DNA of 64,000 bases from a bacterium (GTDB lineage: Bacteria > 4484-113 > JAFGCY01). The translations under genes and the position numbers were made by a program. Where the stretch lies: positions 53,471-117,470 of the forward strand of contig JAGRNT010000011.1 of assembly GCA_020440605.1 (NCBI GenBank), written 5' to 3'. The stretch's first letter is position 1. Each line of letters starts with the position of its first letter. The notes under the pieces are model-generated. The model did no database searches. It was given only the letters and a program-made list of their open reading frames with translations, and had not been told where the DNA came from. Positions 40,123 through 47,597 of the stretch are shown one piece after another.

Positions 40123-41004
40123 CTACTGCTGCAGGTCTCCCAGCTTGCGGCTGTCCTCGCGCACCCGGTTGAAGCCCAGCCCGGCCAGATTCTCAATGAA
40201 GGCCTCGCTGCCGAAATCAGGCATCGTGCGTGACGAATAGTCGTACTCAACCGGCACGTCGCGTTTCACGGTCACGAGATCGCGGAACAGGAACACATCA
40301 TCCTTCGCCGGTTCCAGTTTCCTGCGCAGTCCATCCGGCTTGATGAAGTCGATGTTGCTGTAGATCGACTCCAGCTTGCCGTGTTGCGCCACGAGCTTGG
40401 CAGCGGTCTTCTCGCCCACGCCTGCCACCCCGGGAATATTGTCTGAGGGGTCGCCCATCAGCGCCTTGAAATCCACGAAGCGTTCCACCGGGAAGCCGTA
40501 CTTCAGTTCGAACCCGCCCAGATCCACCTCATTCACAGCGCCCATCTTGCCCGGCATCAGGAGCTGGGTGCCGGGATCCAGCAGCTGCAGCAGGTCGCGG
40601 TCGCTGGTCAGCACACTTACCTTGTTTCCCTGGCTTCGCGCATCCGCCGCCAGCGTGGCGATGATGTCATCCGCCTCGAAGCCCTGCATGGAATAGACCG
40701 GGGCACCGGTCAGCTTCGCCATGTCGATTGTCAGCCCGAACTGCGGTCGCAGGTCATCCGGCGGCGCCGGGCGGTTGGCCTTGTAGCCGTCATACATCTG
40801 GTTGCGGAAGGTCTGGCTGCCCGCGTCGAACACGATCGCGCTGTCGGTGACGGGATTGTCCTTGAAGATCTTCATCAGCAGGCGCAGCACGCCGAACACG
40901 GCGTTGACGGGTACGCCCTCCGGCGTTGTCATGTCGCCCTTGATGCTGAAGTAGGCGCGGAAGATCAGCCCCGTGCCGTCAATGAGCAGGATGTGCCTTG
41001 ACAT
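40123..41004 (-). CDS. stand-alone 5-prime to 3-prime exonuclease (Pol I N-domain/FEN-like)
   Basis: 293 residues, matching the 5-nuclease domain of DNA polymerase I without polymerase or proofreading domains. Motifs: HILLIDGTGLIFRAYF at the start, AIVFDAGSQTFRNQMYDGYK with YKANRPAPPDDLRPQ, QGFEADDIIATLAADARSQG, VLTSDRDLLQLLDP and the helix-hairpin-helix area VDFKALMGDPSDNIPGVAGV-GEKTA. The acidic residues for two metal ions are present. It probably removes flaps or RNA primers. The start follows TATCAT by 6 nt, and divergent def begins only 49 bp away. Confidence 0.95.
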   Translation of the reverse strand: MSRHILLIDGTGLIFRAYFSIKGDMTTPEGVPVNAVFGVLRLLMKIFKDNPVTDSAIVFDAGSQTFRNQMYDGYKANRPAPPDDLRPQFGLTIDMAKLTGAPVYSMQGFEADDIIATLAADARSQGNKVSVLTSDRDLLQLLDPGTQLLMPGKMGAVNEVDLGGFELKYGFPVERFVDFKALMGDPSDNIPGVAGVGEKTAAKLVAQHGKLESIYSNIDFIKPDGLRRKLEPAKDDVFLFRDLVTVKRDVPVEYDYSSRTMPDFGSEAFIENLAGLGFNRVREDSRKLGDLQQ

Positions 41005-41010
41005 GCCCGC

Positions 41011-41047
41011 ATGATAGCACCGGCCCCCGCGGCCTCAGGGTTATAAT
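41011..41047. promoter_or_regulatory. back-to-back leaderless promoters of exonuclease and def
   Basis: Leftward TATCAT (41011-41016 on the minus strand, 6 nt before ATG at 41004) and rightward TATAAT (41042-41047, 6 nt before GTG at 41054) lie within 37 bp, leaving no room for untranslated leaders. Confidence 0.65.
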
Positions 41048-41053
41048 TGGCAG

Positions 41054-41563
41054 GTGATTTACGAGATCGTGAAAGTACCCGCCAAGATCCTGCGCAAGCA
41101 GTGCCGCCGCATCAGTCCCGGAGACGGGCTGGACCTGGAGGCGCTCTGGCGCGACATGTCGCAGACCATGCAGGAGGCCCACGGGGTGGGTCTGGCGGCC
41201 CCGCAGATTGACAAGGGCATCCGCTTCCTCGTCGCACATGACGTCGAGACCGGGGTCACGCATCCCTTCGTCAATCCGGAAATCGTCGCCATCAGCGAGG
41301 ATGAGGAGGTCGCCAGCGAGGGCTGCCTCTCGATCCCGGGCCTGCGCGGTGACATCTCCCGCCACCTCGGAATCATCATGCGCTTCCAGGACCTGAATTT
41401 CCGCCAGCATGAGGCGGAGTTCCAGGGCTTCTTCGCGCGCGTGCTGCAGCATGAGGTGGACCACCTCAACGGGATCCTGATCAGTGACCGCGCCGTCAAC
41501 GGCCTGTACGAGGACACCGACGACGAGGACCATCCGGAGGAAGTCGGGGCGGAGGAGCTCTGA
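41054..41563 (+). CDS. def: peptide deformylase
   Basis: 169 residues, start GTG behind a perfect TATAAT. Removes the formyl group from nascent N-termini using Fe2+ or Zn2+. All three motifs are intact: HGVGLAAPQID, EGCLSIPGLRG (metal Cys) and LQHEVDHLNGILISDR (two metal His and catalytic Glu). An acidic tail (YEDTDDEDHPEEVGAEEL) extends beyond the usual end. Its stop overlaps the ruvB start (TGATG), so the two are coupled. Confidence 0.97.
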   Translation: MIYEIVKVPAKILRKQCRRISPGDGLDLEALWRDMSQTMQEAHGVGLAAPQIDKGIRFLVAHDVETGVTHPFVNPEIVAISEDEEVASEGCLSIPGLRGDISRHLGIIMRFQDLNFRQHEAEFQGFFARVLQHEVDHLNGILISDRAVNGLYEDTDDEDHPEEVGAEEL

Positions 41564-42615
41564 TGCCCGATGACGGCCCGCGCATGATGAACCTCTCCGC
41601 ACTGCGCGGGGATGCCGAGTTCAACAGCCTGCGGCCCACGCGCTTCGCGGACTTCGCCGGCCAGCGCCAGGTCGTTGACAATCTCTCCGTGATGATCGAC
41701 GCCGCCCGCATCCGCCAGGAGCCGGTCGAGCACATCCTCTTCAGCGGGCCTCCGGGGCTGGGCAAGACCACCCTCGCGCACCTGATCGCAAATGAGATGG
41801 AGACCACACTCGTTGCCAGCAGCGGGCCCCTGATGGACAAGCCCGGCGACCTGGTGGCGATCCTCTCCAGCCTCGGCAGCGGCCAGGTGTTCTTCCTCGA
41901 TGAGATCCACCGCCTGCCGCGCACCGTGGAGGAGACGCTCTACAGTGCGATGGAGGACTACAAGGTCGACATCGTCACCGGCAGCGGACCCGGGGCGCGC
42001 ACGATCACGCTCCCGCTGGAACGCTTCACGCTCGTCGGTGCCACCACGCGCTCCGGGATGCTCAGTGCCCCGCTGCGCGACCGCTTCGGCGGGCAGTTCC
42101 ACCTTGAGTTCTACACACCGGAGGAGCTGGCCGCGATCGTCAGCCGCGCCACCGCCGGGATGGATCTCGAGATTGACGACGATGCCCGCCTGTTCCTCGC
42201 CGCCCATAGCCGCGGCACGCCGCGCATCGCCCTGCGCCTGCTGCGCCGGGTGCGGGACTTCGTGCAGGTCAGCGGCGAGGTGCGCATCACCGCGGCCCGC
42301 GCCCGTGAGGCGCTGGAACGCATCGGGATCGGCAAGCTCGGGCTGGACCGCATGGACCGCGAGATCCTCGCCGCGATCATCCAGCGCTTCGGCGGTGGGC
42401 CGGTCGGGCTGGAAACGCTCAGCGCGGTGTTCCATGAGGAGAAGGACGTGCTCGCGGAAGTGCATGAGCCCTACATGCTGAAGCTCGGGCTGCTGGCACG
42501 CACGCCGCGGGGCAGGGTGGCAACCGCCCGGGCCTATGAATACCTCGGGCTGGCCGTGCCGCAGGACCTGCCGGAGGCCCCGCTGTTTGACGACGCGGGT
42601 GACGGTCCGGCCTAG
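41563..42615 (+). CDS. ruvB: Holliday junction branch-migration ATPase RuvB
   Basis: 350 residues. Motor of the RuvAB complex. Walker A ILFSGPPGLGKTTLAHLIAN, Walker B QVFFLDEIHRLPRTVEETLY, sensor I/II elements LVGATTRSGMLSAPLRDRFG and RGTPRIALRLLRRVRDF, and the winged-helix C-terminus (GGGPVGLETLSAVFHEEKDV, GRVATARAYEYLGL). N-terminus as usual (SLRPTRFADFAGQ). Coupled to def; ruvA and ruvC are not adjacent. Its TAG stop overlaps the stop of the convergent lipoprotein gene within CTAG (42612-42615). Confidence 0.97.
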   Translation: MPDDGPRMMNLSALRGDAEFNSLRPTRFADFAGQRQVVDNLSVMIDAARIRQEPVEHILFSGPPGLGKTTLAHLIANEMETTLVASSGPLMDKPGDLVAILSSLGSGQVFFLDEIHRLPRTVEETLYSAMEDYKVDIVTGSGPGARTITLPLERFTLVGATTRSGMLSAPLRDRFGGQFHLEFYTPEELAAIVSRATAGMDLEIDDDARLFLAAHSRGTPRIALRLLRRVRDFVQVSGEVRITAARAREALERIGIGKLGLDRMDREILAAIIQRFGGGPVGLETLSAVFHEEKDVLAEVHEPYMLKLGLLARTPRGRVATARAYEYLGLAVPQDLPEAPLFDDAGDGPA

Positions 42616-43202
42616 GCCGCGCCTGCCTCACCGCCGTCGCCATTTTCACCACCGTCAGTGCTTTCCCCGCCATCCTCCGATTCCACAGGCGGATCCTCGT
42701 CAGTACGCAGCTCCCAGCGCCGCAGCAGCCACTGGCCGCGCACGCGCTCGAACTGCAGGTAGTCGCTGTCGGTCGAGACCCGCACCTCGGGGGGCACGAT
42801 GTCCGGGCGCTGCGACTTGTAGTCACTGCTGCAGTGCGCGGTGGCAATGTCGCCCACGAGCTCCAGCCCGCTCATCTCCAGCGTGAACTCGATGTTGGCA
42901 TCGGATGTGAACACCCCGTTCCAGAAGTTGCGGAATGCTCCCGTCCCGACTTCCTTCCATTCACTGGCATAGCGCACTGCCACATTGTTGTCCATCGTGA
43001 ACTGCGCACCGACCGGCTGGCTGGCGAGGAACACGTCCTCGCCGTTGATCCCGGCCTCGATGATGTCGATGTTCTCGAGGATCACGGCCCGCACGCCCTC
43101 GATTTCCAGCGGCGCGGTCTCGCTGCCGGCGCAGGAAGCGAGCAGCATTGCCAGCAGCATCGCCGCCGCGCCTCCGCCCATTGTCATCAGTCTGCTGTTC
43201 AT
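42612..43202 (-). CDS. lipoprotein with acidic Gly-rich tail, possibly NTF2-like
   Basis: 196 residues. Signal MNSRLMTMGGGAAAMLLAML ends in lipobox LASC. The central part (about 60-160: WKEVGTGAFRNFWNGVFTSD, VGDIATAHCSSDYKSQRP, FERVRGQWLLRRWELR) has the strand/helix pattern of NTF2/SnoaL-like domains; this is an inference. The last 30 residues are a Gly-Glu-Asp repeat. The ATG overlaps the TGA of the upstream outer-membrane-protein gene, so the two form an operon. Confidence 0.78.
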   Translation of the reverse strand: MNSRLMTMGGGAAAMLLAMLLASCAGSETAPLEIEGVRAVILENIDIIEAGINGEDVFLASQPVGAQFTMDNNVAVRYASEWKEVGTGAFRNFWNGVFTSDANIEFTLEMSGLELVGDIATAHCSSDYKSQRPDIVPPEVRVSTDSDYLQFERVRGQWLLRRWELRTDEDPPVESEDGGESTDGGENGDGGEAGAA

Positions 43203-44875
43203 CAGAATACGTGGCTCACCTTGGCCTCGATGCGGTCGCTGTTCGAATAGCGGTCGCTGAAGTCGCTGAATCCCTGGTAGGCCCAGCCGCTGTTCGAATT
43301 CAGATGCAGTTCATAGCGCCAGTTGGCATTCGTATTGTAGGACAGATTCAGGTTCAGGGTGTGGTTGTCACTCTTCTGCTGGCTCAGTTCCCGGCGCACC
43401 AGGCTGCGGATCCACTCCGCTCCGAGGTTGAATGTCCCACCGCCGCCGCCCGGTGCCTGGCCGCTGAAGTCGTAGTAGACCCGGGTCTGCAGCGTGTCGG
43501 TCGGGGTCACCAGCTGGTTCTGGGAATTGAAGCTGTCATTGAAGGCCTGGGAGATCTCCATGCGCAGGTTGGCCTGGCGGCCCAGCCGGCTGCCGGCACT
43601 GTAGCTGTACTTAGTGTATTCATTGCGGTCCAGGCGGTTGGCATTGCCATTGAGCTTCTGCTCGAAGCCCAGTCCGTAACTGCTGATGCCGCCCGGAGCC
43701 TTGTATTCCAGACGCCCGTTGAGCAGCGTCTCATCCTTGTTGAGCTGATTGCTGATGTTGCTGAAGTCGTTCTGCAGCTGGTAGAGCAGGCTGGCCGTCG
43801 TCAGCTTGTTGGGGCGGAAGCCCACGTTGATCTGCTGAATGGTCGTGGCCGTGCTGTCGTTGGCACTGTTGTAGTCCAGCAGGCGGTTGCTGTAGGCCAC
43901 GGACATCTCACGTCCGGCCGGCACCGGCGGGTTGAAGCGCAGGCGCACCTCGCGCTCCATGCTGCGGTTGCTGGGATTGGCCAGCGGGCCCCAGTGCCGC
44001 GAGCGGAAGATGTAGTCATAATGCATCGGATAGCCGGGCAGGTCCCCGCCGAAGTTCAGGGCATACTGCAGGTCGGACTGCGTGCTCGCATTTTCCTGCA
44101 GGGAGTTGCGGCTGCTGTCCTCCCAGTAGTTGGCGGACATCTGCAGCCGGCCCATGTTGCCGATCTGCATGTTGCGCTCGCCGATCACGCGCATCGTCTC
44201 CTGGCTGGTCTGCTGTCCGTCAGTGCTGAATGTGTCGCGCGTCAGCCGCGATTCATTGTGGAACTGCACACGGTAGCCGCCCTGCGGCGTGTTGGCACTG
44301 CTCTCCGCGAATCCCTTCCAGTAGATGTCATCGCTGCCACGGCTGAAGTTGTAGCCATTCTGGTTGGAGGTTGTACGTTCGCTGGTGGTGAATGTGAAGC
44401 GCGGCGCGTTGTCAGGCTTGAGCTCCAGGTAGGCCGCCTTGTAGTCGGTAAGTTCCAGGTCGCGGTCGCTGTTTGAGGGGAACTGGTTGCTGCTCACATC
44501 GCGATGCGAATAGAAGTAGTTGCCGTTCAGATAGCCCGCCGACTTCAGTTCGACACGGAAGTCGTAATAGTCCTGGCGGATGCTGCGGGTGAAATTCCCG
44601 CTGGCATTCTGGTTGTCCTGCAGGTTCAGTTCATAGTTGAAGTTCAGACGCGTCTGCAGGCGTCCCTGACGGATATCTCCGGTGCTCCAGCCGAGTTTCC
44701 AGATGCTCTGGAACAGCTCCTCATTGTCGTTCTGGGTGATCCAGCGCATGCTGGTTTCCATGGAAGGCAGCTTGCGGATTGCATCACGGGGTGCTGCGGC
44801 ACGCGCAGTGGTGGCACTGAGCACGCCCATGCCCAGCAGCAGCGCGATCCAGGCGAGTTTCGCCAGCCCCTTCAT
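43202..44875 (-). CDS. outer-membrane beta-barrel-like protein
   Basis: 557 residues with a signal peptide (MKGLAKLAWIALLLGMGVLS-ATTARA). The whole mature protein consists of alternating hydrophobic/polar strands with aromatic girdles and N/D/G turns (YDFRVELKSAGYLNGNYFYS, LQMSANYWEDSSRNSLQ, SYGLGFEQKLNGNANRLDRN). It ends in the sequence KVSHVF with a terminal Phe, the usual outer-membrane insertion signal. This is the best evidence in the window that the organism has an outer membrane. Barrel type and substrate are unknown. TAGAAT lies 7 nt before the ATG, and AAAGGGG directly abuts it. Followed by an overlapping lipoprotein gene. Confidence 0.85.
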   Translation of the reverse strand: MKGLAKLAWIALLLGMGVLSATTARAAAPRDAIRKLPSMETSMRWITQNDNEELFQSIWKLGWSTGDIRQGRLQTRLNFNYELNLQDNQNASGNFTRSIRQDYYDFRVELKSAGYLNGNYFYSHRDVSSNQFPSNSDRDLELTDYKAAYLELKPDNAPRFTFTTSERTTSNQNGYNFSRGSDDIYWKGFAESSANTPQGGYRVQFHNESRLTRDTFSTDGQQTSQETMRVIGERNMQIGNMGRLQMSANYWEDSSRNSLQENASTQSDLQYALNFGGDLPGYPMHYDYIFRSRHWGPLANPSNRSMEREVRLRFNPPVPAGREMSVAYSNRLLDYNSANDSTATTIQQINVGFRPNKLTTASLLYQLQNDFSNISNQLNKDETLLNGRLEYKAPGGISSYGLGFEQKLNGNANRLDRNEYTKYSYSAGSRLGRQANLRMEISQAFNDSFNSQNQLVTPTDTLQTRVYYDFSGQAPGGGGGTFNLGAEWIRSLVRRELSQQKSDNHTLNLNLSYNTNANWRYELHLNSNSGWAYQGFSDFSDRYSNSDRIEAKVSHVF

Positions 44876-44882
44876 CCCCTTT

Positions 44883-44888
44883 ATTCTA
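44883..44888 (-). promoter_or_regulatory. TAGAAT box of the barrel-protein gene
   Basis: Minus strand TAGAAT, aaagggg (7 nt), ATG at 44875. Confidence 0.6.
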
Positions 44889-45057
44889 GCAAAGTGCGAT
44901 ATGGTCAGGATCGGGCTGAGACCGCTTCAGTACTGATCTCCGCTGGAAATGGAGTTGGTGACTTGTTGATGGATTTGCAATCTGTTGATTAATTGTGGAC
45001 AGTTTTCGCCCGATATGCTAGCATCTCGGTATCTCAGGGTTGAGTAAAGGGAATATC

Positions 45058-45858
45058 ATGAGGCAGATTCTGTTCCTCGCGGCCATGCTGCTGCTGCTGG
45101 GCAGCGCCACTCGTGCGCAGGCCAGTGAAACCATCTCCACTACGGCGGTCATCAATACCTGCTCAAGCTGCGGCAAGTGCAACGACAGCAAGTGTGGTTG
45201 CGAAAAGCCGAAGTGCGGCTGTGAGAAGCCCAAGTGCGGTTGCGAAAAGCCGAAGTGCGGCTGTGAGAAGCCCAAGTGTGGATGCGAGAAGCCGAAGTGC
45301 GGCTGTGAGAAGCCCAAGTGTGGCTGCGAGAAGCCGAAGTGCGGCTGTGAGAAGCCGAAGTGCGGCTGTGAGAAGCCCAAGTGCGCATGCGAGAAGAAGA
45401 GCTGCGGCTGTGAGGAAAAGGAATGCGGCTGCATCAGCAATGAGATCATGTACGGCGATGGTCTGGCCTTCTCTCTGGCCGGCGCCGAGAGCATGGCCTC
45501 GAGTGGCCTGGCCTTCACGATGGCTGACGTCGTCTCTCCGCCGCTGGATGCCAGCTGCTGTCCTTCCGAGAAGTTCTGCCTGATTGACAACTGCACCGAA
45601 TGCTACAGCCTCGTCTGCTGCCCCACCGGTCTGGAGCTGCTCTGCAATGATCGCTGTGGCAAGCAGAAATGCGGCAGCTGCAACAAGTGCGAGCACAAGT
45701 GCGGCTGTGAGAAGCCGAAGTGTGGCTGTGGCAAGCAGAAGTGCGGTTGCGAGAAGCCCAAATGCGGCTGCAGCAAGCAGAAGTGTGGTTGCAAGGAAAA
45801 GTCATCCTGCGGCTGCCAGAAGAAGAGCTGCGGCTGCGGCAAGTGCGGCTCACACTGA
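45058..45858 (+). CDS. exported cysteine-rich CGCEKPK heptapeptide-repeat protein
   Basis: 266 residues. The ATG at 45058 has AAAGGG upstream and starts a signal peptide (MRQILFLAAMLLLLGSATRA). From residue 52 there are nine perfect copies of Cys-Gly-Cys-Glu-Lys-Pro-Lys, then degenerate units (CACEKKS, CGCEEKE). A spacer of about 60 residues with few cysteines follows, then a second block (KCGSCNKCEHKCGCEKPK, CGCGKQK, CGCSKQK, CGCKEKS, CGCQKKS, CGCGKCGSH). The CxC spacing suggests metal clusters as in metallothioneins, or disulfide-linked surface fibres. No known family is recognised. A strong terminator follows. Confidence 0.9.
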   Translation: MRQILFLAAMLLLLGSATRAQASETISTTAVINTCSSCGKCNDSKCGCEKPKCGCEKPKCGCEKPKCGCEKPKCGCEKPKCGCEKPKCGCEKPKCGCEKPKCGCEKPKCACEKKSCGCEEKECGCISNEIMYGDGLAFSLAGAESMASSGLAFTMADVVSPPLDASCCPSEKFCLIDNCTECYSLVCCPTGLELLCNDRCGKQKCGSCNKCEHKCGCEKPKCGCGKQKCGCEKPKCGCSKQKCGCKEKSSCGCQKKSCGCGKCGSH

Positions 45859-45931
45859 ACCCTGTGAATCTGATTGCCAGCTCAGTCCGGCGATCAACGG
45901 TCAGCTAAGTCTGACAATCAACTGAAACGGA

Positions 45932-45955
45932 AAAGCCGGCCCATGGGCCGGCTTT
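45932..45955 (+). terminator. intrinsic terminator of the Cys-rich gene
   Basis: AAAGCCGGCCC-at-GGGCCGGCTTT forms an 11-bp stem followed by CTACTTTCTC. It is the clearest Rho-independent terminator in the window and lies 74 bp behind the stop codon. Confidence 0.85.
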
Positions 45956-46033
45956 CTACTTTCTCATTCTGCTTCTGATTCTGCCTACTGCTTACTGCCT
46001 ACTGCTTACTGACTTCTGACCACTGACCACTTT
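45956..46033. repeat. pyrimidine-rich 7-bp periodic array
   Basis: Variants of TCTCATTCTGCTTCTGATTC, then CTACTGC/TTACTGC 7-mers and TGACCACTGACCACT. Same family as 24.94-24.99 kb. No gene. Confidence 0.7.
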
Positions 46034-46489
46034 TTAGTGCAGGTTGTCCATCACGGCCTTGGTGCCCTCTGCACGCCGCTGGACTGAATCCGAGGCATGG
46101 CTCAGGAAGCCCCCGCAGATTCCCACGATCAGCAGGTAGGAATAGATCCAGCCGTCACGGGCCAGGTATTTCTCCGCATCGAACTGCTCATAACCGAAGT
46201 TGCGGCCGAGCCCGCTGGAGAAGACAAGCATATCCAGGCCCACGCAGATCACCGCCCAGGACACGGCCATCACCAGGCCTTCCAGCCGCCGGTTGCCAGT
46301 GCATTTGGGCAGGTAGAGTATCGTGGCCACGCTGGCCACGGTCAGACCGAGAATCATGATCACCACGAGTGCACGGTCGCTGTAGCCCTGCACACCATAC
46401 AGCGCAGCCCGGGCCAGGATCTCCACGATCCAGATCAGGAAGCCATATCCGAATATCTCCAGCCATCTCAGGCTGTCAGAATCATTCAT
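46034..46489 (-). CDS. four-helix membrane protein, unknown
   Basis: 151 residues with about four hydrophobic segments (YGFLIWIVEILARAALYGV, ALVVIMILGLTVASVATILY, LVMAVSWAVICVGLDMLVF, YLLIVGICGGFLSHA). No family recognised. AAGGGA precedes the ATG. It is the last gene before the Cys-rich gene terminator, from which it is convergent. Confidence 0.7.
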   Translation of the reverse strand: MNDSDSLRWLEIFGYGFLIWIVEILARAALYGVQGYSDRALVVIMILGLTVASVATILYLPKCTGNRRLEGLVMAVSWAVICVGLDMLVFSSGLGRNFGYEQFDAEKYLARDGWIYSYLLIVGICGGFLSHASDSVQRRAEGTKAVMDNLH

Positions 46490-46598
46490 TTCCGATTTCC
46501 CTTGCTATCTGTGATTCTTCGACTCTCTGCGCTCGCAGTCTCCCCGCAGCAACTGCGGGCTTACCAGTCAGCATTGTAGAGCAGGTAAGGGGCTTTGC

Positions 46599-47312
46599 CT
46601 AGCTGTCATGCTGGCGCACATCCAGCTCGCGGTGCCGGCGGCTTTCCGCTTCCGCATTTCCCTGCGGGGGAATCAGGATCAGGCTGAGCACGAATCCGCT
46701 GAGCAGTCCCGCCAGATGAGCGGTATAGGCGATGTTAGTTGACAACCAGCTGACCTGCAGGATGGCGCCGGCCCAGAGCACGACGTTGTATGCCGCCATC
46801 AGTCCCACCAGCAGCCAGGCCGGCAGCGGCCAGGGAATCGGCGGGAAGATGATGTAGAAGCGCACATTGGGATAGTGCCGCACGAAGGCCGCGAACAGTG
46901 CGAACAGCCCGCCACTGGCGCCCACGAGGTCACTGCCGGGGGCTTCCACGACCTGGGCCATGCCCGCCACCACCGCACTAAGATAGAACAGCAGCAGGAA
47001 GCGCCAGGAGCCGTAGCGGATTTCCATCCAGCGGCCCACGATGTACAGGCCGAGCATGTTGGAGAACAGGTGGAAGCCGTCCGCGTGCACGAACATGTGG
47101 CTGAACAGACCGGGCAGGGTCCGGCCATCCGCGGGGTTCAGGGCCAGCTGCAGCTGGAACAGTTCGTCTCCGCGATAGACATTGGCATACAGGAAGACCA
47201 CCAGACAGATGCCAAGCAGCGTCCAGGTCATCGGAGTCGGCGGAATCTCCTCCCGCTTGATCCTGCGCCGAGCCGGTCTCTCAAGATTGTCCTGACTGAA
47301 GTCTTCCTGCAT
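46599..47312 (-). CDS. rhomboid-family intramembrane serine protease
   Basis: 237 residues, six helices after a basic N-terminus. The rhomboid motifs are in order: FSHMFVHADGFHLFSNMLGL (loop-helix 2 with H/N), WMEIRYGSWRFLLLFYLSAV, catalytic GASGGLFALFAAF (GxSG serine, about residue 137) and AYTAHLAGLLSGFVLSL (catalytic His). It cleaves transmembrane substrates within the inner membrane. A TAAGAT hexamer lies 18 nt before the ATG. The spacer to the divergent dockerin-like gene contains the dyad ACGCAATC-tt-GATTGCGT. Confidence 0.94.
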   Translation of the reverse strand: MQEDFSQDNLERPARRRIKREEIPPTPMTWTLLGICLVVFLYANVYRGDELFQLQLALNPADGRTLPGLFSHMFVHADGFHLFSNMLGLYIVGRWMEIRYGSWRFLLLFYLSAVVAGMAQVVEAPGSDLVGASGGLFALFAAFVRHYPNVRFYIIFPPIPWPLPAWLLVGLMAAYNVVLWAGAILQVSWLSTNIAYTAHLAGLLSGFVLSLILIPPQGNAEAESRRHRELDVRQHDS

Positions 47313-47393
47313 GATGAATCCGTACGCCTGATCTTAACCGCTGTCGCAGTGGGTTGTAGTGATCTGCAATATCAATAAACCCATATACGCAGG

Positions 47394-47411
47394 ACGCAAT
47401 CTTGATTGCGT
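47394..47411. promoter_or_regulatory. perfect dyad between rhomboid and dockerin-like genes
   Basis: ACGCAATC-TT-GATTGCGT lies between two divergent starts. It may be an operator or, more likely given the window, another variable-stem hairpin unit. Confidence 0.4.
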
Positions 47412-47597
47412 TTGTTGACTGCTGCTCCTGAAAGTACGCTTAGATTTCTGACCATATGTACGGTAAAGCCATAACAGTACTGGAAACATGGGGATTTAAC
47501 CGGCGGTTTAGCTGGCCTTTAAGCAGCAATTCCCCACGCGGTTACCCTATTGGTGAATCAATAAACGGAATCCACCGGATACCGCTGGAGGTTTACT

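Noticed and set aside
41059..42465. 468-codon minus-strand frame over def and ruvB
   Set aside because: Entirely antisense to two certain genes.
45192..45400. CRISPR-like regular repeats
   Set aside because: The 21-bp units are contiguous codons without spacers and encode CGCEKPK; no cas genes are present.
45163..45696. Long repetitive minus-strand frames opposite the Cys-rich gene (FSQPHLG-type repeats)
   Set aside because: They are mirror translations of the 21-bp repeat. The plus strand has the signal peptide, ribosome site and terminator.
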